From Syntrophaceae bacterium (GTDB lineage: Bacteria; Desulfobacterota; SM23-61): a stretch of 5,431 nt of DNA. Where the stretch lies: assembly GCA_003154025.1 (NCBI GenBank), contig PMCE01000442.1, forward strand, positions 18,680 through 24,110, in the 5' to 3' direction. Both the position numbers and the translations under genes were made by a program. The notes under the pieces were generated by a model, which made no database searches, was not told the origin of the DNA, and worked only from the letters and a program-made list of their open reading frames with translations. This document shows, in pieces, positions 1 through 5,061 of this stretch. The stretch's first letter is position 1. Each line of letters opens with the position of its first letter.

Positions 1-1
1 C

Positions 2-146
2 AGCAGGTTGCTGAAAAACTCGATTCCGGCAGTCATTGCGAGGAGCTGAAGCGACGCGGCAATCTAATTATCTTTGATTTTATTATGAATTAGATTGCTT
101 CGCTTCGCTCGCAATGACACCTAAAAGATTTTTTCAGCAACCTGCT
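2..146. repeat. MITE-like nested inverted repeat element
   Basis: The outer arms are a perfect 17-bp inverted repeat: AGCAGGTTGCTGAAAAA at 2-18 pairs with 130-146. Inside them, 32-42 (GTCATTGCGAG) pairs perfectly with 108-118, and 59-69 pairs with 88-98 around an AT-rich loop. The middle of the inner stem is imperfect. There is no coding capacity. Palindromes built on GTCATTGCGAG...CAATC are, from general knowledge, common dispersed elements in many bacterial genomes, so this is probably a non-autonomous or REP-like mobile element. The left edge lies at the window boundary, so a target-site duplication cannot be judged. A T-run at 129-134 follows the inner stem after about ten bases, so a weak terminator role for an upstream gene is possible but unproven. 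Confidence 0.8.
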
Positions 147-177
147 AGAGTTAAGGCCGGTCCTTGGTCGCCTTTGA

Positions 178-207
178 TTGACACTCATCACTGACCCTGT
201 ATTTAAT
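178..207 (+). promoter_or_regulatory. Candidate sigma-70-type promoter for gspE
   Basis: A perfect -35 box TTGACA lies at 178-183 and a -10 box TTTAAT (5 of 6 to TATAAT) at 202-207, with an 18-nt spacer. It sits between the inverted-repeat element and gspE. A start 6-8 nt after the -10 box would fall at about 213-215, on the gspE ATG itself, which would give a leaderless message. No Shine-Dalgarno sequence is seen before that ATG, which fits. A chance match in a short AT-richer stretch remains possible. Confidence 0.45.
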
Positions 208-212
208 CTGCC

Positions 213-1904
213 ATGCTAGACAGAATCATCGCCGACATCGTCCGGGAAAAGAGAGGGGTGGAGGCTGGAGCGGTGGAGGAGCTCCGGCAGAAACAGGATG
301 GGAAGCCTCTATCCGCTCTCGTGGTCCAGAAGGGATGGATGACCGAGGAGGAACTCCTGTCCGCCCTGGGGGGCCGACTGGGCATTCCTTACTGGGGCGA
401 TTTAGAGAGCCATGGGTTGGACCCCTCGCTGGTTTCCCAGGTGCCCATATCCTTTTCCAAGAAGCACAAGATCGTTCCCGTCAAAATGGAAGGGAGCGCC
501 CTGACCGCGGCGGCGGTTGACCCGCTGGACCATGACCCCCTGGACGATCTGCGACTCATCCTGGGATGCCGGGAAATTCGGGTGGTCCTCAGCAGCGAAC
601 GGGAGGTCGGCCGGGCGATCAACCGCTTCTACGAGCAGAGCGCCGATACCCCCGAGGAGATGGTTCATTCCCTGGACACGGAGAGCAGCGACCGGATTCT
701 TCATGAGCTGGAAGAGACCGAAGACCTCCTGGACGTGAGTGATGAAGCGCCGGTGATCCGGCTGGTCAACCTCGTCCTCTTCCAGGCGGTGAAAGAACGG
801 GCGAGCGACATCCACATCGAACCTTTCCAGAAGGAATTGAAAGTCCGGTACCGGATCGACGGGATCCTCTACAACCGCCTGACCCCTCCCAAACGATACC
901 AGGCAGCCATTGTGTCGCGGCTCAAAGTCATGGCCAAGCTGGACATCGCCGAGAAGCGTCTTCCCCAGGATGGGCGGATCCCCATCAAGATCGCCGATCA
1001 GGACATCGACATCCGGGTCTCGATCATCCCCACCACCTTCGGAGAACGGGTGGTCCTCCGTCTACTGGATAAGAGCAGCATTCACTTCGAATTGGCGGAG
1101 ATCGGCTTGTCTCCGGACCAGCTCACGACCCTGGAGGAATTGATTCGTCGTCCCAACGGGATCCTCTTCGTCACCGGCCCAACCGGCAGCGGCAAGACCA
1201 CCACCCTCTACGCGGCCCTGAGCCGAATCAATTCGCCGGACAAGAACATCGTGACCATCGAGGACCCGGTGGAGTACCAACTCTTCGGGATCGCCCAGAT
1301 TCAGGTGAACCCCAAGATCGGACTCACCTTCGCTCATGGCCTGCGGTCCATCCTGCGCCATGACCCGGACGTCATCCTGGTGGGAGAGGTGCGGGACGTG
1401 GAGACGGCGGAGATCGCCATCCAGGCGGCCATGACCGGGCATCTGGTCTTCAGCACCCTCCATACCAACGATGCCGCCAGCGCCGTGACCCGCCTCATCG
1501 ATATGGGAATCGAGCCCTTCCGGATCGCTTCCGTGATCCGGGCCATCGCGGCCCAACGCCTGGTCCGCGTCCTCTGCCCCGAATGCAAGGAAGAGTATGC
1601 TCCTGAACCGGAAGCGCTGCGGGCCGCGGGCATGGATCCGGGGCAGATTCAGGGGAAAAGGGTGTACCAGGGGACGGGCTGCCCGGCCTGCGCGGGCACC
1701 GGGTACCGGGGAAGGACGGCCATTTATGAGATCCTACGGGTCTCGGAGACCATCCGCCAGCTGATCATGAAGAAGGCCGACTCCTCCACCCTCGCCCGGA
1801 AAGCCCTGGAAGAGGGGATGAGGGGCTTGCATGAGGACGGGGTGGGAAAGGTGTTAGCCGGGATCACCACGCTCGAAGAGATTGTCAGGGTTACGCAGGA
1901 ATAA
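213..1904 (+). CDS. gspE: Type II secretion system ATPase GspE
   Basis: Cytoplasmic secretion ATPase (563 aa) that powers pseudopilus assembly at the inner-membrane platform. The N-terminal ~145 residues look like a T2SSE_N/MshEN-type domain (the GWMTEEELLSALGGRLGIPY region, 41-60). A linker follows, then the conserved N2 region starting near 178 (SDIHIEP 198-204, LPQDGRI 250-256). The ATPase core shows Walker A GPTGSGKT 322-329, an Asp box around TIEDPVEY 348-355, Walker B ending DVILVGEVRD 386-395, and a His box TGHLVFSTLHTND 408-420. A tetracysteine zinc motif is present as CPEC 455-458 and CPAC 490-493, typical of GspE and many PilB proteins. All key residues are intact. The ATG at 213 is the only upstream start, since an in-frame TAA lies at 204-206. 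No Shine-Dalgarno sequence precedes it. PilB is the main alternative, but the adjacent gspF and a GspG with a calcium loop favour T2SS. Confidence 0.95.
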   Translation: MLDRIIADIVREKRGVEAGAVEELRQKQDGKPLSALVVQKGWMTEEELLSALGGRLGIPYWGDLESHGLDPSLVSQVPISFSKKHKIVPVKMEGSALTAAAVDPLDHDPLDDLRLILGCREIRVVLSSEREVGRAINRFYEQSADTPEEMVHSLDTESSDRILHELEETEDLLDVSDEAPVIRLVNLVLFQAVKERASDIHIEPFQKELKVRYRIDGILYNRLTPPKRYQAAIVSRLKVMAKLDIAEKRLPQDGRIPIKIADQDIDIRVSIIPTTFGERVVLRLLDKSSIHFELAEIGLSPDQLTTLEELIRRPNGILFVTGPTGSGKTTTLYAALSRINSPDKNIVTIEDPVEYQLFGIAQIQVNPKIGLTFAHGLRSILRHDPDVILVGEVRDVETAEIAIQAAMTGHLVFSTLHTNDAASAVTRLIDMGIEPFRIASVIRAIAAQRLVRVLCPECKEEYAPEPEALRAAGMDPGQIQGKRVYQGTGCPACAGTGYRGRTAIYEILRVSETIRQLIMKKADSSTLARKALEEGMRGLHEDGVGKVLAGITTLEEIVRVTQE

Positions 1905-1907
1905 TAC

Positions 1908-1935
1908 CGCAAGTCGCAAGTCGCGAGTCGCGAGG
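1908..1935. repeat. Four-unit 7-nt repeat array, left arm of inverted repeat
   Basis: Four consecutive heptamers with consensus CGCRAGT (CGCAAGT twice, then CGCGAGT and CGCGAGG) begin 3 nt after the gspE stop codon. Bases 1908-1934 are an inverted copy of 2399-2425, with 23 of 27 positions identical. Bases 1907-1920 (CCGCAAGTCGCAAG) also match 3792-3805 perfectly in inverted orientation. A weaker run of period 7 (AGACAAG, ACAAAAG, ACGGAAG) follows at about 1942-1962. Confidence 0.85.
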
Positions 1936-1990
1936 GGGAAAAGACAAGACAAAAGACGGAAGCCTTAAGGTAAGGGGCGGGCAGAGAGCG

Positions 1991-2368
1991 GTGGATAAAC
2001 CTCACAAAAAATTGGATGTTTGGCAGGCAGCCATGACTGCGGCACAAATCGTGTACAAGTTAACTGCGCCATTTCCGATGGAAGAGAAATTTGGACTTGT
2101 TTCTCAAATGCGTCGGGCAGTGGTGGGCATTGCCAGCGATATCGCCGAAGGGGCGGCTAGGCAGGGGAAGGGGGAGTTCAGAAATTTTCTCAGTATGGCG
2201 CAGGGATCGCTGAGTGAGCTAGATACCCAATTGGAGATCGCATTGAGGCTCGGGTATCTGAAGGCCAAAGAGATCGAGGAATTGTCAGCCCTTTTAATAA
2301 GGATTGATAAAATGCTCACCGCTCTAATACGGAGTCTGTCGAAGAATAATCGGAATGATAAGGACTGA
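1991..2368 (+). CDS. S23 / four-helix-bundle family protein
   Basis: A 125-aa cytoplasmic protein of the four-helix-bundle family named for proteins encoded in 23S rRNA intervening sequences. Family landmarks in order are LDVWQ 8-12, FPMEEKFGLVSQMRRA 28-43, IASDIAEGAAR 47-57, FLSMAQGSLSELDTQL 66-81 and LGYL 87-90. The predicted structure is nearly all helical, with no signal peptide or membrane segment. The family is basic and probably nucleic-acid-associated, but its molecular role is poorly defined, and no enzymatic activity is suggested. The GTG start is chosen because the next in-frame ATG (2033) would cut off the conserved LDVWQ motif. The ribosome binding site is weak. The gene is about 50 % GC against about 65 % in gspE, and it is unrelated to secretion. 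It lies between gspE and gspF, bracketed by inverted 7-nt arrays, which suggests acquisition as a cassette. It is intact, with no frameshift. Confidence 0.88.
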   Translation: MDKPHKKLDVWQAAMTAAQIVYKLTAPFPMEEKFGLVSQMRRAVVGIASDIAEGAARQGKGEFRNFLSMAQGSLSELDTQLEIALRLGYLKAKEIEELSALLIRIDKMLTALIRSLSKNNRNDKD

Positions 2369-2398
2369 TTGCCTATCAAGCCGAGTCGGGCTTACGCT

Positions 2399-2429
2399 CT
2401 CGCGCCTTGCGCCTTGCGACTTACGCTTA
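2399..2429. repeat. Four-unit 7-nt repeat array, right arm of inverted repeat
   Basis: Four heptamers with consensus GCGMCTT (GCGCCTT twice, GCGACTT, then a degenerate ACGCTTA) occupy 2402-2429. They start about 30 nt after the four-helix-bundle stop and end just before the gspF ribosome binding site. Bases 2399-2425 are the inverted partner of 1908-1934, with an uninterrupted 10-nt shared core CTTGCGACTT. Bases 2402-2422 match 3781-3801 directly at 20 of 21 positions. Confidence 0.85.
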
Positions 2430-2430
2430 A

Positions 2431-2436
2431 GAGAGG
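2431..2436 (+). promoter_or_regulatory. Ribosome binding site deciding the TTG start of gspF
   Basis: GAGAGG lies 6 nt before the TTG at 2443. Together with the canonical GspF N-terminus (PVFEYEALN) it supports the unusual TTG start. It lies two bases past the last 7-nt repeat unit. Confidence 0.7.
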
Positions 2437-2442
2437 TTAAGG

Positions 2443-3657
2443 TTGCCGGTTTTTGAATACGAAGCGCTCAACGGTTCGGGCAAGACGGTACGGGGGATGG
2501 TGGATGCGGACAGCCTTCGCACGGCCCGGACCAAGCTCCGAAACCAGGGCGTCTACCCTACCGAGATTCGGGAAGAATCTGCGGCCGCAGCCCGGCAGGC
2601 GGCCGGGTTCCATCTCTTCTCCCGGGTGAGGGCCAAAGAGCTGGCCCAGGTTTTTCGCCAGCTGGCCACGCTCATGGAGGCCGGGATCCCTCTGGTCTCC
2701 TCCTTGTCCGCCCTGATTGATCAATCCGGAACTCCGCTCCTGAAAACCATCCTGACCCAGATCCGGGAGAGAGTGCGGGAAGGGAGCGGACTGGCCGACG
2801 CCCTGTCGGCCCACCCCCAGGTCTTCTCCGTGCTCTTCGTGGGATTGGTCAAGGCCGGAGAAGTCAGCGGGACCTTAGCCCTGACCTTGAGCCGGTGGGC
2901 CGACTTCAGCGAGCACCAGGTGGCCCTGCGGCAGAGAATCCGGGCCGCCCTGACCTATCCTGCTTTCATGTTCATCATCGGCGGGGGGGTCCTTTTTTTC
3001 CTCCTGGCCTTCGTCGTCCCTACCGTGACCAAGATCTTCTCGGACCTCGGCCAGTCCCTTCCCTGGCCCACGCTGATCCTGATCGCGGTGAGCGACTTTC
3101 TGGGCCGGTTCTGGTGGGCGGTGGCCGCCGGGGCGGTTCTGGCGGGCTTCTGGCTGCGAAGATACCTGCGCAGCCAATCGGGGGGCCTCTTCTGGGACCG
3201 CCTGAAATTGAAACTTCCGGTGGCCCGAGAGCTCCATCGTAAACTGGCTGTGTCTCGCTGGGCCCGAACCCTGGGGACGCTTCTGGCCGGAGGGCTCCCC
3301 CTCCTGCAGGCGCTGGAATTCTCCCAGGAGGTGGTGGGCAACCGGCTCATCTCCCAGGCTCTGGGGCAGGCTCGGGAACGGATCCGCGAGGGGGAAGAGA
3401 TGGCTCTTTCCCTGAAGGCCAGCGGCCTCTTCCCGTCCGTGGTCCTGGAGATGGTGTCGGTGGGCGAGAAAAGCGGGGAGCTCTCCAAGATGCTGGAAAA
3501 AGTGGCCCTCTCCCTGGAAAACGAAGCCGAAAGCGACCTTCGGAGCCTCATCGCTCTTTTGGAGCCGCTCATGATTCTCATCATGGGAGTGGGCGTAGGG
3601 TTCATCGCCGTCTCCATTCTTCTCCCCATTTTGGAGATGAGCCAGATGATCCGATGA
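2443..3657 (+). CDS. gspF: Type II secretion system inner-membrane platform protein GspF
   Basis: Polytopic inner-membrane protein (404 aa, the usual length) that couples GspE to pseudopilin assembly. The N-terminus PVFEYEALNGSGKTVRGMVD (2-21) is typical of the family. Two repeated T2SSF domains are visible. The first, about 66-190, has FRQLATLMEAGIPL 71-84 and KAGEVSG 137-143. The second, about 268-390, has the matching RTLGTLLAGGLPLLQAL 275-291 and GEKSGEL 341-347. Hydrophobic segments fall at about 173-194, 222-238 and 370-396, giving the expected three membrane helices. The reading frame is intact. The start is TTG, supported by GAGAGG at 2431-2436 and by family N-terminus conservation. 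The gene is separated from gspE only by the four-helix-bundle cassette and belongs to the same operon. PilC-type platform proteins are homologous, and the neighbours decide for GspF. Confidence 0.95.
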   Translation: MPVFEYEALNGSGKTVRGMVDADSLRTARTKLRNQGVYPTEIREESAAAARQAAGFHLFSRVRAKELAQVFRQLATLMEAGIPLVSSLSALIDQSGTPLLKTILTQIRERVREGSGLADALSAHPQVFSVLFVGLVKAGEVSGTLALTLSRWADFSEHQVALRQRIRAALTYPAFMFIIGGGVLFFLLAFVVPTVTKIFSDLGQSLPWPTLILIAVSDFLGRFWWAVAAGAVLAGFWLRRYLRSQSGGLFWDRLKLKLPVARELHRKLAVSRWARTLGTLLAGGLPLLQALEFSQEVVGNRLISQALGQARERIREGEEMALSLKASGLFPSVVLEMVSVGEKSGELSKMLEKVALSLENEAESDLRSLIALLEPLMILIMGVGVGFIAVSILLPILEMSQMIR

Positions 3658-3665
3658 AAAGAATT

Positions 3666-3693
3666 GTAAATTGCGCATTGCGCATTGCGAATT
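3666..3693. repeat. 7-nt repeat array, GCGMATT type
   Basis: The heptamers GTAAATT, GCGCATT (twice) and GCGAATT run in phase, starting 9 nt after the end of gspF. The period matches the arrays around the four-helix-bundle gene, but the unit differs. The block is partly self-complementary (GCGCATTGCGC). It has no coding content. Confidence 0.75.
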
Positions 3694-3702
3694 GGAAAAA
3701 GA

Positions 3703-3766
3703 CAGGAGTCAGGAGACAGGCATCAGGATGGAGGAAACAGGACCCTGAATCCTAAAACCTGATTCC
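3703..3766. repeat. Inverted pair of 7-nt repeat arrays, CAGGANN type
   Basis: Six in-phase heptamers beginning CAGG or GAGG (CAGGAGT, CAGGAGA, CAGGCAT and so on) cover 3703-3744. They are followed by a complementary array starting CCTGAAT, CCTAAAA, CCTGATT at 3744-3766. Bases 3705-3727 pair with 3744-3766 at 16 of 23 positions, mostly through recurring TCAGG, leaving a 16-nt loop. It is non-coding and may form a hairpin between gspF and gspG in the transcript. Confidence 0.7.
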
Positions 3767-3780
3767 TTTTTTTCCCTCGT

Positions 3781-3808
3781 GCGCCTCGCGCCTTGCGACT
3801 TGCGGCCT
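3781..3808. repeat. 7-nt repeat array, GCGMCTT type, before gspG
   Basis: Four in-phase heptamers: GCGCCTC, GCGCCTT, GCGACTT and GCGGCCT. The first 21 bases match the pre-gspF array (2402-2422) at 20 of 21 positions in the same orientation, and 3792-3805 is a perfect inverted match to 1907-1920 after gspE. As in the gspF case, the array ends shortly before the Shine-Dalgarno sequence of the next gene. Confidence 0.82.
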
Positions 3809-3821
3809 TTAAAAGCGTATT

Positions 3822-3830
3822 AAGGTGAGG
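3822..3830 (+). promoter_or_regulatory. Ribosome binding site of gspG
   Basis: AAGGTGAGG lies 6 nt before the gspG ATG. It is the strongest Shine-Dalgarno sequence in the window, as expected for the major pseudopilin, which is needed in excess over the other subunits. Confidence 0.7.
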
Positions 3831-3836
3831 TGAAAA

Positions 3837-4283
3837 ATGAAAATTTTCCAGGAATACCGTAGGCGGCCCGCCAGGGGCTTCACGCTCATCGAGCTCATGG
3901 TGGTCATCGTTATTTTGGGCATACTGGCCGGGTTGGTCCTGCCCCGCTTCATGGGCCGGACCGAGGAGGCCAAAAAGACCAAGGCCAAGCTGCAGATCGA
4001 AAATCTGGAGGCGGCCTTGAAACTCTACAAACTGGACACCGGAATGTACCCCGGCACGGAGCAGGGCCTCGACTCTCTCGTGCAGAGGCCGACCACGGGG
4101 GCGATTCCCAAGACCTGGCGGGAGGGAGGATACCTGGAGAAGGGGAAGATTCCCATGGACCCCTGGGGAAGACCCTATGTGTACGTCTCCCCGGGAGTCA
4201 AGAACAAGGATTTTGACCTGAAGTCCCTGGGCGCCGACGGAGAAGAGGGTGGGGAAGGAGACAACGCGGACATTGAGAGGTAG
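3837..4283 (+). CDS. gspG: Major pseudopilin GspG
   Basis: Major pseudopilin (148 aa) that polymerises into the periplasmic T2SS pseudopilus. A short basic leader (1-14, ending RRRPARG) precedes the type III signal sequence FTLIELMVVIVILGILAGLVLP. The prepilin peptidase should cut after Gly14, leaving Phe15 as residue +1, which it usually methylates, with the essential Glu at +5 (Glu19). The globular part has the GspG signature LDTGMYPGTEQGLDSLVQRP (66-85), DPWGRPYVYVSPG (108-120) and a C-terminal acidic glycine loop, LGADGEEGGEGDNADI (131-146), that matches the conserved calcium-binding site of GspG. That loop distinguishes it from type IV pilins. ATG with a strong Shine-Dalgarno sequence at 3822-3830. 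The 3' end overlaps gspH, suggesting translational coupling. Confidence 0.97.
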   Translation: MKIFQEYRRRPARGFTLIELMVVIVILGILAGLVLPRFMGRTEEAKKTKAKLQIENLEAALKLYKLDTGMYPGTEQGLDSLVQRPTTGAIPKTWREGGYLEKGKIPMDPWGRPYVYVSPGVKNKDFDLKSLGADGEEGGEGDNADIER

Positions 4284-4779
4284 CCCGGGTTTCAGCCTTG
4301 CCGAGCTGATGGTTGTGATTCTGCTCCTGGGCCTCATCTCCCTGCTGGCTTTTCCCAACTTCCGGGAGCTCTTGGAACCGCGGGATGCGAAGAAGACAGT
4401 CCTCCATCTGATCGGTTCCATGAGGTACGCTCAAAGCCAGGCCGCTACCACCAAACAGAGGTTCCGGCTCAGCGTGGACCTGAAGGAAAATGCGTATTGG
4501 GTCAGCCGCCAGGGAGAGAAGGATTCGTTCCTGCGGGACCCCTCTCCCATGGGAAAGTCAACCTATCTGCCTTCCGGGGTCAGCTTCCTGGATGTGACCC
4601 ACCCGGAGAGGGGAAAGATGCGGGAAGGGATTGCCTACGTGGAATTTTCCCCCACGGGCTGGGCGGACGAATGCGACATCCATCTGGTAAAGGGCGAAGA
4701 GGTATTCACCGTTTTTGTCCATCCCCTGGGGGGAAAAACAGAAGTCGTCGCGGGGTACGTGGAAAGAAAAAATTCCTAA
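4249..4779 (+). CDS. gspH: Minor pseudopilin GspH
   Basis: Minor pseudopilin (up to 176 aa) of the pseudopilus tip complex. The leader ends SPG and is followed by FSLAELMVVILLLGLISLLAFP, with cleavage expected after Gly14 and Glu19 at +5. Downstream, LIGSMRYAQSQAATTKQRFRLSVD (39-62) is the typical GspH helix and first strand, and VEFSPTGWADECDIHL is the conserved late beta region. The start is uncertain. GTG at 4249 gives a 14-residue leader and a 35-nt overlap with gspG, with a purine-rich GGAGAAGAG too close to it. TTG at 4273 gives a six-residue leader and an 11-nt overlap, with AAGGAG at 4255-4260 spaced 12 nt. An in-frame TGA at 4219-4221 rules out anything further upstream. Either way, translation is likely coupled to gspG. 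The GspH/FimT family assignment rests on the helix motif and position. Confidence 0.88.
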   Translation: MGKETTRTLRGSPGFSLAELMVVILLLGLISLLAFPNFRELLEPRDAKKTVLHLIGSMRYAQSQAATTKQRFRLSVDLKENAYWVSRQGEKDSFLRDPSPMGKSTYLPSGVSFLDVTHPERGKMREGIAYVEFSPTGWADECDIHLVKGEEVFTVFVHPLGGKTEVVAGYVERKNS

Positions 4780-4787
4780 GAATCATA

Positions 4788-4828
4788 TTCACCACAGGGG
4801 CACGGTGAACACAGAGCGGCGGAGCCGC
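4788..4828. repeat. Two small hairpins and CACAGNG-type short repeats after gspH
   Basis: TTCACC at 4788-4793 pairs with GGTGAA at 4804-4809 around a 10-nt loop, starting 8 nt after the gspH stop. A second hairpin, GCGGC-GGA-GCCGC, covers 4816-4828. The same stretch carries three spaced CAC-starting units (4793, 4801, 4810) at 8- to 9-nt intervals. No T-run follows either stem, so this is not a standard intrinsic terminator. Confidence 0.55.
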
Positions 4829-4832
4829 AACC

Positions 4833-4859
4833 AAAATGCCTAAAATGCCTAAAATTAAA
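4833..4859. repeat. 9-nt tandem repeat AAAATGCCT, left arm
   Basis: AAAATGCCT occurs twice in tandem (4833-4850), followed by a degenerate third unit AAAATTAAA. In reverse complement the unit reads ATTTTAGGC, 8 of 9 identical to ACTTTAGGC at 5005-5013. The two arrays therefore form an inverted pair about 200 bp apart in the gspH-gspI gap. Confidence 0.7.
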
Positions 4860-4927
4860 AAAGGTTTCTAAACTTCTTCCCTGGCCGCTTAACAAAAATT
4901 TCAGAGTTTGCAGGTAAGTAGTACAAA

Positions 4928-4944
4928 GGGTTTTTCAAAAACCC
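4928..4944. repeat. 17-bp perfect palindrome
   Basis: GGGTTTTTCAAAAACCC is perfectly self-complementary around a central C. In RNA it could fold as a stem of about six or seven pairs with a small loop. There is no following T-run, so a terminator role is unlikely on the + strand. Confidence 0.65.
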
Positions 4945-5004
4945 AGGATGAATCGGAAGGCTCGAAACCCGAACCTCCTGTCCCACGAACGATCGGACTC
5001 TTTA

Positions 5005-5031
5005 ACTTTAGGCACTTGAGGCACTTTCTTT
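5005..5031. repeat. 9-nt tandem repeat ACTTNAGGC, right arm
   Basis: ACTTTAGGC, ACTTGAGGC and a degenerate ACTTTCTTT run in phase about 30 nt before gspI. They are the inverted counterpart of the AAAATGCCT array at 4833-4859. Confidence 0.68.
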
Positions 5032-5061
5032 TGTTCGCGGCCCGGCCGCACTGGGTTCCCT

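Larger units (their letters stand above)
1908..2425 (+). mobile_element. Putative four-helix-bundle cassette bounded by inverted repeats
   Basis: The two 27-nt arms (1908-1934 and 2399-2425) enclose only the four-helix-bundle gene and short flanks. The unit begins 3 nt after the gspE stop and ends 17 nt before the gspF start, so removing it would leave about 20 nt between gspE and gspF, normal operon spacing that keeps the gspF Shine-Dalgarno sequence. No transposase or recombinase is encoded, so movement would need functions in trans. Calling this a mobile unit is inference from architecture, composition and placement; target duplications are not evident. Confidence 0.45.
4780..5061. other. 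282-bp gspH-gspI intergenic region without a gene
   Basis: No open frame here has recognisable content. Between the inverted 9-nt arrays lie a 17-bp perfect palindrome (4928-4944) and a degenerate period-7 stretch at 4951-4978 (AATCGGA, AGGCTCG, AAACCCG, AACCTCC). It is AT-richer than the genes. No clear promoter or Shine-Dalgarno sequence for gspI is seen. The region looks like accumulated short repeat insertions inside the operon. Confidence 0.65.

Noticed and set aside
213..1904. Type IV pilus ATPase PilB instead of GspE
   Set aside because: Sequence motifs are shared, but the following GspG with a calcium loop and the minor pseudopilins GspH and GspI define a T2SS operon.
1991..2368. Diversity-generating retroelement accessory gene (Avd), which shares the four-helix-bundle fold
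   Set aside because: No reverse transcriptase, template repeat or variable repeat is present in the window, and the motifs fit the general S23 family.
1908..2429. CRISPR-like array around the four-helix-bundle gene
   Set aside because: The units are 7 nt and contiguous, with no spacers and no cas genes.
2875..3678. Long reverse-strand open frame (267 codons) across gspF, and another at 1062-1556 across gspE
   Set aside because: Both are low-complexity, rich in His, Gln, Arg and Gly, with no recognisable motif, and lie fully antisense to well-conserved genes. They are shadows of high-GC codon use.
4928..4944. Intrinsic terminator between gspH and gspI
   Set aside because: The palindrome has an A/T stem and no downstream T-run on either strand, and gspI follows in the same operon.
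4958..4978. tRNA T-arm-like sequence on the minus strand
   Set aside because: Only a GGTTCGGG-like stretch is present; no acceptor, anticodon or D stems can be formed around it. It is better explained as a degenerate 7-nt repeat.
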